From: an uncultured Alkalilimnicola sp.
GTDB taxonomy: Bacteria; Pseudomonadota; Gammaproteobacteria; Nitrococcales; AK92
NCBI GenBank assembly: GCA_937951875.1
Contig: CALGAN010000013.1
Location: forward strand, 1 to 64,000
Direction of reading: 5' to 3'
Length of the DNA: 64,000 bases
Positions 56,913 to 64,000 of the stretch are shown in pieces. The notes under the pieces are model-generated. The model made no database searches. It saw only the letters and a list, made by a program, of their open reading frames with translations, and was not told where the DNA came from. How positions within the stretch are numbered: position 1 is the first letter of the stretch; every line of letters starts with the position of its first letter. Made by a program: the position numbers and the translations under genes.

Positions 56913-57548
56913 TCAGTTAGAGCTTTGCGATTCCTCTCTGCTGCTCGGCCAGGCGCTGGAGTCGCTGCCACCGGCGGTGCCGCCGCCCGCGCTGCTGGAG
57001 TCGCTGCTGTCGGTCGAGCTACTGTCGCTGCCGGTGGAGGTGTCCTCCGAGCTGCTGCCGCCGCCGGCCGCGCCGCCGCCGACCGCCGAGCCCTGCTCCT
57101 CGATCCCGAGCGCGGCCAAGGTATCCTGGTCGAGCTGGCCGCTGGCCTCCATGCCCTGGTCCTGCTGGAACTGCTGCAGGGCGGCCTGGGTCTGCGGGCC
57201 CATGATGCCGTCCACCGGGCCGACGTCATAGCCCTGATCCTTCAGGGCTTGCTGGGCCTCGCGCACCGCGGGATCGGCATGGCTGGCGCTGGCCTGCTGA
57301 TCCGAGCCGGCCGTTTGGTCGGTGCTCGCGGACGACGAGGGCTGGGACGATTCCATCGAGCTCGACGCCCCGCCGGCCGCGCCGCCGCCGGCGCTGGGCA
57401 TGGAGGTTTCGGAGCGCGGCTCCTCGACACGGGACGATTGTTCCATCGATCCCGGCTGTTGCGATGATGCCGTTGATTCGGCATAGGCGGTCGAGAAGGC
57501 CAATATGCTGGCCGCCGACATGGCCAGAATGCTCAGACTGCGTTTCAT
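56913..57548 (-). CDS. exported Ser/Gly-rich peptidoglycan-binding protein
   Basis: 211 residues. Signal peptide MKRSLSILAMSAASILAFST with cleavage near AYAES. Long low-complexity Ser/Gly/Gln stretches flank one peptidoglycan-binding-1 domain (about 92-150: VREAQQALKDQGYDVGPVDG, IMGPQTQAALQQFQQDQGM). The module attaches to cell-wall peptidoglycan. No catalytic domain is present, so it is a structural or stress-related wall protein. It is divergent from the YceI lipoprotein gene. Confidence 0.82.
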   Translation of the reverse strand: MKRSLSILAMSAASILAFSTAYAESTASSQQPGSMEQSSRVEEPRSETSMPSAGGGAAGGASSSMESSQPSSSASTDQTAGSDQQASASHADPAVREAQQALKDQGYDVGPVDGIMGPQTQAALQQFQQDQGMEASGQLDQDTLAALGIEEQGSAVGGGAAGGGSSSEDTSTGSDSSSTDSSDSSSAGGGTAGGSDSSAWPSSREESQSSN

Positions 57549-57766
57549 GGATTCCTCCTTGAACTTCTCAGGGCAAACAGGCGCGTCGGCGCCTGAAAAA
57601 AGCTGCCAGCTTCGTTGGCAGTGCCCTGTTAGTTGAGGCTATTCCCGGCGAATCAAGAAAATTGGCTGCATTTTCCTGTCGCTTAGGCGCGACAGACGCG
57701 CGTCGTTGCCAAGGCGGCGATGGGCTATATCTTTCCTCCCGGTAACCGATTGGAAGGAGTTTCTCG

Positions 57767-58495
57767 ATGTTCGCCCCGCGTGCTTGTTTCGCTGCGCTGT
57801 TGCTGGCCGTGGCCGGTGTGGGTTGCCAACCGCAGCCGGTTCGGCCGGAGAGCGAATCGGCGAGCGCCGAGGTGCGTTTTCCTACGGAGCGTTACGCCAA
57901 TGTCGATCCTGCGGTCGGGCGGGTATTCGAGGTCGATCCGGCCGCTTCCGAGGTGCGCATTTACGTCTACCGCGACGGGCCCTTGGCGGCGCGCGGCCAC
58001 AACCATGTGATCGTGGCGGACGATCTGGTCGGCGCCGTGCTGCTGCCGGCCGAGGGGCTGGCGTCGGCGGCGGTCGATCTGGTGGTGCCGGTCGAGCGCT
58101 TGCGGGTCGATCCGCCCGAGCTGCGCCAGCGGCTGGGCGGGTCCTTCGCCGCCGAGGTGCCGGCCGACGCGGCCGCCGCCACGCGCAAGAACATGCTCGG
58201 CGAGGCGGTGCTGGCCGCGGACCGCCATCCGCTGATCGGTGTGAGCGCGGTTCGGGTCGGCGGCGAGCTGCCCAAGCTGGTGCTGGAGGTCGCCATCAGC
58301 CTGCACGGCCAAACCCGCCGCCAGCTGGTGCCGGTGGACGTGCGGCTCGATGGCGATCGGCTGCAGGCCCACGGGGCGCTGGCGATCCGCCAGAGCGAGT
58401 TCGGCATGACCCCGATGAGCGCGCTGGGCGGCCTGCTGCGCGTGCAGGACGAGGTGATGGTCGAGTTCCGGGTCGTGGCGCGGGCGCGGCGCTGA
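57767..58495 (+). CDS. YceI-family lipoprotein
   Basis: 242 residues. The lipobox LLLAVAGVGC puts the lipid-attached cysteine at position 20. The mature part from about 54 is a YceI lipocalin-like beta barrel (FEVDPAASEVRIYVYRDGPL, RGHNHVIVADDLVGAVLLP, VPVDVRLDGDRLQAHGALAI). YceI proteins bind isoprenoid or lipid-like molecules in the periplasm. The sequence following the lipobox (QPQPVRPESES) lacks Asp at +2, so outer-membrane sorting is expected. Confidence 0.85.
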   Translation: MFAPRACFAALLLAVAGVGCQPQPVRPESESASAEVRFPTERYANVDPAVGRVFEVDPAASEVRIYVYRDGPLAARGHNHVIVADDLVGAVLLPAEGLASAAVDLVVPVERLRVDPPELRQRLGGSFAAEVPADAAAATRKNMLGEAVLAADRHPLIGVSAVRVGGELPKLVLEVAISLHGQTRRQLVPVDVRLDGDRLQAHGALAIRQSEFGMTPMSALGGLLRVQDEVMVEFRVVARARR

Positions 58496-58555
58496 CGGCG
58501 CCCCATGCGAAGACGATCATCCGGGCGGCGGACCGCCGCCCGGATGATGCCAAGC

Positions 58556-60487
58556 CTACTGCGCCAGCCGGCGTGCGCTGTAGTGGTTGAAGGCGAAAGC
58601 GGCGATCGCCAACGCCAGCATGATCAGCTGCGCCGCCAGCGCCTCGACGTTGCCGTGGATGCCCAGCAGCGGCAGCGAGAAGCGGCCGATCGGGTTCACC
58701 GACAGGTAGCCCGCCTCCTGCAGCGCGGCTACGCCGTTGCCGACGAAGATCACCGCCAGCACGGCGATGAGCGCCGAGCTCCAGCTGAAGAACTGCCGCA
58801 CCGGCAGCCGGATGCTCAGCTTGTACACCGCCCAGATCACCGCCAGCAGGAACGCCGCCGCCGCCGCGCCGCCGGCCAGGATGGCGTCGTGATTGCCCTG
58901 CTCCCACAGCGCCCGATAGAACAGCACGGTCTCGAACATCTCGCGGTACACCGCCAGGAACGACACCGCGGTCAGCGCCCAGAGGTTGCGGGTCTCCAGG
59001 GCGCCCTGCAGCTTGCCGGCCACGTATTGCTGCCAACGTGCCGCGTAGCTCTTGCTGTGCAGCCAGAAGCCGACGTACAGCAGGATCACGGCGGCCGCCA
59101 GCGCGGTGATGCCCTCGGTCAGCTCGCGGCTGGCGCCGCTGATGGTGATGATGTAGGTCGACACGAACCACGTGGCGATGCCCAGCACCACCGCGGCGAT
59201 CCAGCCGCCGTGGACATAGGGCAGGGCATCGCGCCGCTCGGCCTTGCGCAGGAAGGCGAACACCGCCGCCAGCACCAGGATGGCTTCCAGCCCCTCGCGC
59301 GCCAGGATGATGAAGCTGCCGGTGAAGCTGCCGAGCGCCGACAGGCTGCCGGCCCGCAGCTCCTCGCGCGCCTGCGCGAGCATGGTCTTGATGTCGTCGA
59401 TCTGCGCGGCCACCTCGTCGACCGGCGCGCCGTGGCGCAGCAGTTGGCGCAGCCGCATCATCTCGGTCTCCACGGCAAGGCCGAGCTTGTGGTCGACGGC
59501 GGAGACGCTGGCCTCGGCCAGCTCGAAGCCTTCCAGGTAGGCGGTCAGCGCCAGCTGCTCGGCGCGGGCGCGGTCGCCGGCGCGATAGGCGGCCAGGCTC
59601 TCGTCCAGCGTGCGGCTGGTGAAGCTGAGGTGATCCTGGTCTTGCGCGCTGGCCACCAGCGCCGGCTGCGAGCGCAGATAGGCGAGCACGGCGACGCCAT
59701 CCTCGCCGAACTGGGCGCGCACCGCCTCGGGCGTGGCCTGGCTCAGCGCGTTGAGGTCGCTCAGGGCGGCCAGCGCCGGATGGCCCTGCGCCGCCAGCGC
59801 GGCGCCCTGGGAGCGCTCGGCGTCGCCGTAGCGCAGCTGGCTGATGTAATAGGCCAGCGCCCAGCGCTCGGCCTCGCTGAGCTGGCTGAAGCTCGGCATC
59901 GCCGTGCCTTCCACGCCCAGGGTGAGCGTGTTGTAGAGCGCGAACGGGCTGCGCTGATCCTGGCGCACCGGCTCATGGAAATCGGTGGGGGGCGGTTCCA
60001 GGCCGGCGCCGGCCGGGCCGTCGCCGCGGCCTTCGGCGCCGTGGCAGCTGGCGCACTGCGCCTGGAACAGCTGGTGGCCGAGCGCCAGGTCCGGCGCCTG
60101 CTGCGGCGCCATGGTCACCGGATAGTGCTGCATCAGCCCGCGGCTGATCTCGGCCGTGAGCGCGCTGATCCGCGCCAGCGGCGCCTTGGCGGCGACAGCC
60201 TCGCGCAGCGCGGCGGCGGCCTGCAGCAGCGCAGGCTTGCCCGGCTCCTCGGGCAGCGTCTGGATACGGCTTTCGATAGCGGCCGAGAATTCCTGCATCT
60301 CGGCGTATTCCGCTTCGTTCACCACCTGGCCGTCCTCCACCGCCTCCGGGTAGTCGACGCCCAGGTAGTCGGCCATCTGCATGATGATCGCCACGTCTTG
60401 CGTCTGATCGGCGTGGGCGGCCAGGGGGCCGGCAAGGTAAAAGAAAAGGATCAACAGCCACTGCAGGCCGAGACGACCTTTGCGCAT
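58556..60487 (-). CDS. cytochrome c-FTR1 iron permease fusion
   Basis: 643 residues. After a signal-like N-terminus (LGLQWLLILFFYLAGPLAAH), a periplasmic domain holds a c-type haem motif (CASCHGAEGRGDGP, about residues 147-160). From about 370 an FTR1-type permease with seven helices follows. It carries both REGLE-type iron motifs: AREGLEAILVLAAVFAF and YREMFETVLFYRALWEQG. It probably oxidises Fe(II) with its haem domain and imports Fe(III), like bacterial EfeU/FTR1 systems. A Fur box precedes the gene. No efeO or efeB is adjacent. Confidence 0.9.
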   Translation of the reverse strand: MRKGRLGLQWLLILFFYLAGPLAAHADQTQDVAIIMQMADYLGVDYPEAVEDGQVVNEAEYAEMQEFSAAIESRIQTLPEEPGKPALLQAAAALREAVAAKAPLARISALTAEISRGLMQHYPVTMAPQQAPDLALGHQLFQAQCASCHGAEGRGDGPAGAGLEPPPTDFHEPVRQDQRSPFALYNTLTLGVEGTAMPSFSQLSEAERWALAYYISQLRYGDAERSQGAALAAQGHPALAALSDLNALSQATPEAVRAQFGEDGVAVLAYLRSQPALVASAQDQDHLSFTSRTLDESLAAYRAGDRARAEQLALTAYLEGFELAEASVSAVDHKLGLAVETEMMRLRQLLRHGAPVDEVAAQIDDIKTMLAQAREELRAGSLSALGSFTGSFIILAREGLEAILVLAAVFAFLRKAERRDALPYVHGGWIAAVVLGIATWFVSTYIITISGASRELTEGITALAAAVILLYVGFWLHSKSYAARWQQYVAGKLQGALETRNLWALTAVSFLAVYREMFETVLFYRALWEQGNHDAILAGGAAAAAFLLAVIWAVYKLSIRLPVRQFFSWSSALIAVLAVIFVGNGVAALQEAGYLSVNPIGRFSLPLLGIHGNVEALAAQLIMLALAIAAFAFNHYSARRLAQ

Positions 60488-60504
60488 GTCCGGTTCCTAA
60501 GATT

Positions 60505-60523
60505 GGTAACGAGAATGATTATC
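60505..60523. promoter_or_regulatory. Fur box upstream of the FTR1 gene
   Basis: GGTAACGAGAATGATTATC matches 15 of 19 positions of the Fur consensus GATAATGATAATCATTATC. It lies 18 bp upstream of the iron permease start. Repression by Fe-Fur is expected. Confidence 0.72.
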
Positions 60524-60654
60524 AGCGGTAGAGCGGCTCCGATGCAATGCGACGGCGTCCTGGCGCGAAGGGCGGGTTCCGGTCGCGCGGCGTTTGGCGG
60601 CAGGCGCCCGGACGCCATATCAGCAGCGTGCCTGGCGCGGACCAAGGAGGGCGG

Positions 60655-61659
60655 ATGAGCAGCGGCGCGGACGGGGCTCCCATCCTGGTGGCCGATATCG
60701 GCGGCACCAACGCGCGCTTCGCGCTCGTCGACGGCGGCGGCGTGCCGACCGCCCAGCGGGCGTTCCGCTGCGCCGATTTCGCCACGCTGGCGGAGGCCGC
60801 CGAGCGCTACCTGGCGGCGCTCGGCGGCGAGCGGCCGCGCCGCGCGGCCATGGCCGTGGCCACACCCATCACCGGCGATTGGGTGACCATGACCAATCAC
60901 CGGTGGTCGTTCTCGGTGGCGGAGACGCGCGCGCGGCTGGGACTGGACGAGTTGCGGGTGGTCAACGACTTCACGGCCCTGGCCCTGGCGGTGCCGCGGC
61001 TGCGACCGGAGGAACGGCGCCAGATCGGCGGCGGCGCCCCGGCCGCGTGGGCGCCGATCGCCGTGATCGGACCTGGCACCGGCCTAGGGGTGTCGGGACT
61101 GGTGCCGGCCGACGACGGCCGTTATCTGCCGCTGCAGAGCGAGGGCGGGCATGTCACCTACGGCGCGAGCAACGCCCGCGAGTTCGAGATCCTGACCGTG
61201 CTGGCCCGCCGCTATCCGCACATCTCGGCCGAGCGGCTTGTCTCCGGCCCCGGCTTGGTCAACCTCTACCAAGCCATCGCCGAGCTGGCGGGGGTCGAAC
61301 CCGAGCCGCTGCAGCCGCCGGACGTCTCGGCCCGAGCGGTGGCCGGCGCCTGCGCGCTGTGCCGCGAAGCGCTCGACCTGTTCTGCGCCATGCTGGGTGT
61401 GGTGGCCGGTAACCTGGTGCTGACGCTGGGGGCGCGCGGCGGGCTGTACATCGGCGGCGGCATCGTGCCGAAGCTGGGCGATTACTTCGCCGCCTCGCCG
61501 TTCCGCGCCGCCTTTGAGCGGCGAGGGCGATTCACCGCCTATCTGGCGGCCGTGCCCAGTTATGTGATCACGGCGCCCATGCCGGCGCTGCTCGGCGCCG
61601 CCGCCGCCTTCGACTATCCGGGGCAGGCGGTCGGCGTCTGCAGTCGCCGCCAGGACTAG
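60655..61659 (+). CDS. glk: glucokinase
   Basis: 334 residues from ATG 60655 with AAGGAGGG 3-4 nt upstream. ROK/Glk motifs: LVADIGGTNARFALVDGG (phosphate 1), the sugar-binding VVNDFTALALAVP with its catalytic Asp, GPGTGLGVSGLVP and QSEGGHVTYGASN. It phosphorylates glucose with ATP to give glucose 6-phosphate, in the cytosol. It is divergent from the iron permease and shares that control region but not the function. The next gene follows after 34 bp. Confidence 0.92.
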   Translation: MSSGADGAPILVADIGGTNARFALVDGGGVPTAQRAFRCADFATLAEAAERYLAALGGERPRRAAMAVATPITGDWVTMTNHRWSFSVAETRARLGLDELRVVNDFTALALAVPRLRPEERRQIGGGAPAAWAPIAVIGPGTGLGVSGLVPADDGRYLPLQSEGGHVTYGASNAREFEILTVLARRYPHISAERLVSGPGLVNLYQAIAELAGVEPEPLQPPDVSARAVAGACALCREALDLFCAMLGVVAGNLVLTLGARGGLYIGGGIVPKLGDYFAASPFRAAFERRGRFTAYLAAVPSYVITAPMPALLGAAAAFDYPGQAVGVCSRRQD

Positions 61660-61693
61660 GCGTCAATCGGTGATTTGTGATAAGCACCCAGGC

Positions 61694-62650
61694 ATGACGA
61701 CCTATAACGATTACCTACAAGACTTTCCCCACGGCGTCAGCGCCATCGACACCGATTTCGTCCGGCCGCGGTTGGATTCCAGCCATCTGATCGTGCGCAA
61801 CGGCCGCGCCGCCTTCGTCGATACCGGCACCAACTCCGGCGTGCCGCGCCTGCTGCAGGCGCTGGCCGACAAGAACCTCGATCCGGCCGATGTCGATTAC
61901 GTGCTGCTGACTCACATCCACCTCGACCACGCCGGCGGCGCCGGTCTGCTGATGCAGCACCTGCCCAACGCCAAGCTGGTGGTGCATCCGCGCGGCGCCG
62001 GCCACATGGCCGCGCCCGACAAGCTCATCGCCGGCACCCGCGCGGTGTACGGCGACGAGCTCTACCGACGCATGTACGGCGACATCCTGCCGATTCCCGC
62101 CGAGCGCATCGTCGAGAGCAGCGACGGCATGCGGCTGCGCCTGGGCGACAGTGAGCTGGAGCTGATCCACACGCCGGGGCACGCCCTGCACCACTACTGC
62201 ATCATCGATCACGACGCCAACGCGGTGTTCACCGGCGATACCTTCGGCATCTCCTACCGCGAGTTCGACACCGCGCGCGGCGCGTTCGTGTTCGCCTCGA
62301 CCACGCCGGTGCAGTTCGATCCGCAGGCCGCGCACGCCTCGATCGACCGCCTGCTGAGCTATGGGCCGAGCGCGGCCTATCTCACCCATTACAGCCGGGT
62401 CACCGACCTGGAGCGGCTGGCGCAGGACCTGCACCGCGATCTGGACGCCTACGTGGCGATCGCCCGCGGCTGCGGCGCGAGCGGCATGGAGGCGGTCGGT
62501 GCCATCGCCACGCGGCTGCGCGAGCACATGCTGCGGCGCCTGCAGGACCACGGCTGCACCATGAGTCCGGCGGAGGTCGACGGCCTGCTGAGCGTGGATA
62601 TCCAGATCAACGCTCAGGGGTTGGCGGTGTGGCTCGCCAAGCAGGCCTGA
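61694..62650 (+). CDS. MBL-fold metallo-hydrolase
   Basis: 318 residues from ATG 61694; GTG 61670 is an alternative and neither has a strong ribosome site. Metallo-beta-lactamase fold with the zinc motif THIHLDHAGGAGLLM (HxHxDH), a second His in HTPGHALHHYCI and Asp in FTGDTFGISYREFD. Residues 240-318 form a helical C-terminal extension typical of MBL thioesterases or lactonases. A substrate cannot be inferred. It starts 34 bp after glk, so the two could be co-transcribed. Confidence 0.85.
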   Translation: MTTYNDYLQDFPHGVSAIDTDFVRPRLDSSHLIVRNGRAAFVDTGTNSGVPRLLQALADKNLDPADVDYVLLTHIHLDHAGGAGLLMQHLPNAKLVVHPRGAGHMAAPDKLIAGTRAVYGDELYRRMYGDILPIPAERIVESSDGMRLRLGDSELELIHTPGHALHHYCIIDHDANAVFTGDTFGISYREFDTARGAFVFASTTPVQFDPQAAHASIDRLLSYGPSAAYLTHYSRVTDLERLAQDLHRDLDAYVAIARGCGASGMEAVGAIATRLREHMLRRLQDHGCTMSPAEVDGLLSVDIQINAQGLAVWLAKQA

Positions 62651-63249
62651 GCGGTGTCGCAACTTTCGGTGGCGATTGGAATTTTTCCCGCAATGTCGGT
62701 AAGATCGGGCAAGTCGACGATTCATCCGACCTTTTTCGCCAGGAAGCCATGAACCGCCACAACGTCGATCCATTCGGACCGGCCACGCTCGTGGCGGGAC
62801 GTCGCGCTGCTACGCCTTGATGCGCCGGGTGGCGCGGCGTGCCGCGCCCGGCCCGGCCTCCTATCCACAGCGAGAAATCCACCCGATGACCATGCGCGCG
62901 CCTAGGCGCGCTGGTGTGGCTTTGTCCGCGGTCGTTCGGATCGTCGACGCCGCGGGGGCGGCGGTCTGCCTTGGCGCGGTAAGACGCCCCCGCTGATTCA
63001 GCTTGGCCAGCGGCCGGCCCGGTTCAGCGGGCCGAATGCCGGCGTTTCCCGAAATTCTCTGAGCGTGGCCGCCGCCTCGCGGGGCGGTGCGGTCAGCTTT
63101 TGCGCATAGCGGTCGGGCGGACCGGTTGAGGTGAGTCGAAATGGACCGAATTTTGTCCAAGAGGCAAAGCATTCCAACGCTTGACTAGCGGGCGCCGCGC
63201 CGCGGCGCCCGCTACGGCTTGGCTGGGTTCCATTCGTTCGAGAGGGGGC
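62651..63249. other. intergenic region with one long inverted repeat
   Basis: About 600 bp without a supported gene. A 24-codon frame at 62750-62821 is not convincing. The clearest structure is the inverted repeat at 63187-63213. GC-rich short stems occur at about 63008-63050. Confidence 0.45.
63187..63213. repeat. 27-bp inverted repeat upstream of the EF-G-like gene
   Basis: AGCGGGCGCCGCG and its exact complement CGCGGCGCCCGCT are separated by a single C. It lies 37 bp upstream of the EF-G-like gene start. It could be an operator or the terminator of an unseen upstream transcript. Confidence 0.5.
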
Positions 63250-63798
63250 ATGATGACGGTTTATGTGCTTTCGCAGCTGGTGCGGGTTCGCGCCGGCAGG
63301 GCTCAGCTGACGTTCGCCCGGGAAGCGGCCGCCGCGCTCGCGGGGCTGCCGGGTGTCGCGACCAAGGTTTCCAAGCAAGGGCTCGAAGTGCTCGCCACCG
63401 ACGAGGACGCTTTGCGCACCGCTATCGCCTGGCTGGGCGAGCGGTACGGGCGGCGGCTGCTGGCGTTTCGGCCGCAGGTGGTTTGCGCCGACGCGGCGGA
63501 GCCGGTCATGCGCGTGCGGGTGGTGACGCAGCCGGACTACGCGCAGCCGGTCAAGCGCAGTCTGCGGCGCCGGGGCGCCGAGCTGCTGTCGGCCAAGGCG
63601 CGCGAGGGGGATGTCGAGATCGTGGCGCTGGCGCCGCAGTCGAACATCATCGGCTTCGGCCGCGAACTTACCGCCATTTCCTGGAACACGGCGCTGCTAG
63701 AGATCGTTTTCAGCCACTACGACCGCGGCGAGCGGGCGGCGGCCGGTCCGCCGCCGGCAGCGGCGCGGACAGCGGTGGCGGCGGCGCGGCTCGAATAG
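63250..63798 (+). CDS. EF-G domain III/V-like mini-protein
   Basis: 182 residues from ATG 63250 (ATG 63253 is also possible), with AGAGGGGG upstream. A central segment (GLEVLATDEDALRTAIAWLG, FRPQVVCADAAEPVMRVRVV) resembles the end of EF-G domain III. The rest (DYAQPVKRSLRRRGAELL, PQSNIIGFGRELTAISWNTA, LLEIVFSHYDRG) follows EF-G domain V, which in classical EF-G reads DVIGDLNRRRG, AEMFGYATDLRS and F-HY. The GTPase domain, domain II and most of domain IV are missing. It cannot hydrolyse GTP; binding to the ribosome or mimicry of EF-G is an inference. Confidence 0.6.
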   Translation: MMTVYVLSQLVRVRAGRAQLTFAREAAAALAGLPGVATKVSKQGLEVLATDEDALRTAIAWLGERYGRRLLAFRPQVVCADAAEPVMRVRVVTQPDYAQPVKRSLRRRGAELLSAKAREGDVEIVALAPQSNIIGFGRELTAISWNTALLEIVFSHYDRGERAAAGPPPAAARTAVAAARLE

Positions 63799-63813
63799 CG
63801 GGGAGGTGGCGAA

Positions 63814-64000
63814 ATGGGTGAAAGGATGATCGAGGATCGCCGGCGCAGGCTCGAACTCGCTGGCGTCGGTCCGCCGGCGGCGATGGCGGCCGAGGAAGCT
63901 CGCGGCGCCCGCCGGGATCGTACCCGGCCGGCGCCGGACGGCGGGTCGCGCGGTTGCTCGCTGTGCGCGCCGCCCAGGCCGCTGCTGGCGCGGCTGCTCG
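63814..64000 (+). CDS. unknown protein, start only (cut by window edge)
   Basis: ATG 63814 is preceded by GGGAGG 6-7 nt upstream and lies 15 bp after the previous stop, so it probably shares the EF-G-like operon. The first 62 residues (MGERMIEDRRRRLELAGVGP and on) are Ala/Arg-rich and without motifs, apart from a CSLCAPPRP stretch. The product cannot be identified because the gene runs out of the window. Confidence 0.5.
   Translation, partial: MGERMIEDRRRRLELAGVGPPAAMAAEEARGARRDRTRPAPDGGSRGCSLCAPPRPLLARLL

Overview
The window is 64 kb of visibly high-G+C bacterial chromosome. The gene set points to a free-living gammaproteobacterium: comM, GlpR/GlpD/GlpK, a bTHX ribosomal protein, an H-NS-like protein, alpha-2-macroglobulin close to pbpC, and an ilvB homologue behind an ivbL-like leader. 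I cannot name a genus from sequence alone. There is no rRNA, tRNA, CRISPR array or intact prophage. The one clear compositional break is an AT-rich patch at about 12.3-14.1 kb.

Layout. 0-0.8 kb: the 3' end of an IS481-type transposase and two small membrane genes, one frameshifted. 0.8-6 kb: comM and a CHASE/PAS histidine kinase. 6.3-10.8 kb: a TetR regulator, a periplasmic ligand-binding protein and a monooxygenase-esterase fusion behind a perfect TetR-type palindrome. 11.2-14.1 kb: a secreted orphan protein, then the AT-rich patch with two orphan genes and a decayed third. 14.1-24.3 kb: a complete glycerol module made of glpD, glpSTPQV and a DUF2160 gene, with glpR on the same strand and glpK divergent. 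24.4-28.7 kb: the Anbu (ancestral beta-subunit) proteasome-like cluster. 29-39.3 kb: an acyl-CoA/short-chain oxidoreductase catabolic block with its TetR regulator. 39.6-45.7 kb: ammonium transporter, ferritin-like pair, H-NS-like protein and nuclease. 45.9-54.8 kb: a giant alpha-2-macroglobulin, a DedA protein and PbpC. 54.8-64 kb: bTHX, the leader-controlled acetolactate-synthase paralogue, YceI lipoprotein, cytochrome c-FTR1 iron permease with a Fur box, glucokinase, an MBL hydrolase and an EF-G-like mini-protein.

How the genes fit together. Glycerol taken up by the ABC system would be phosphorylated by GlpK and oxidised by GlpD under GlpR control. The acyl-CoA ligase, acyl-CoA dehydrogenase, two SDRs and two quinone/enone reductases look like a beta-oxidation-type route for an unidentified organic acid. 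The alpha-2-macroglobulin and PbpC form the usual envelope-defence/peptidoglycan pair.

The points I would look at first are: (1) an IlvB-like protein that has lost the thiamine-diphosphate GDG signature but sits behind a valine-rich leader peptide and terminator; (2) a 182-residue protein resembling EF-G domains III and V without the GTPase; (3) the complementary degenerate motifs in the two glycerol ABC ATPases; (4) the monooxygenase-hydrolase fusion; (5) the AT-rich patch.
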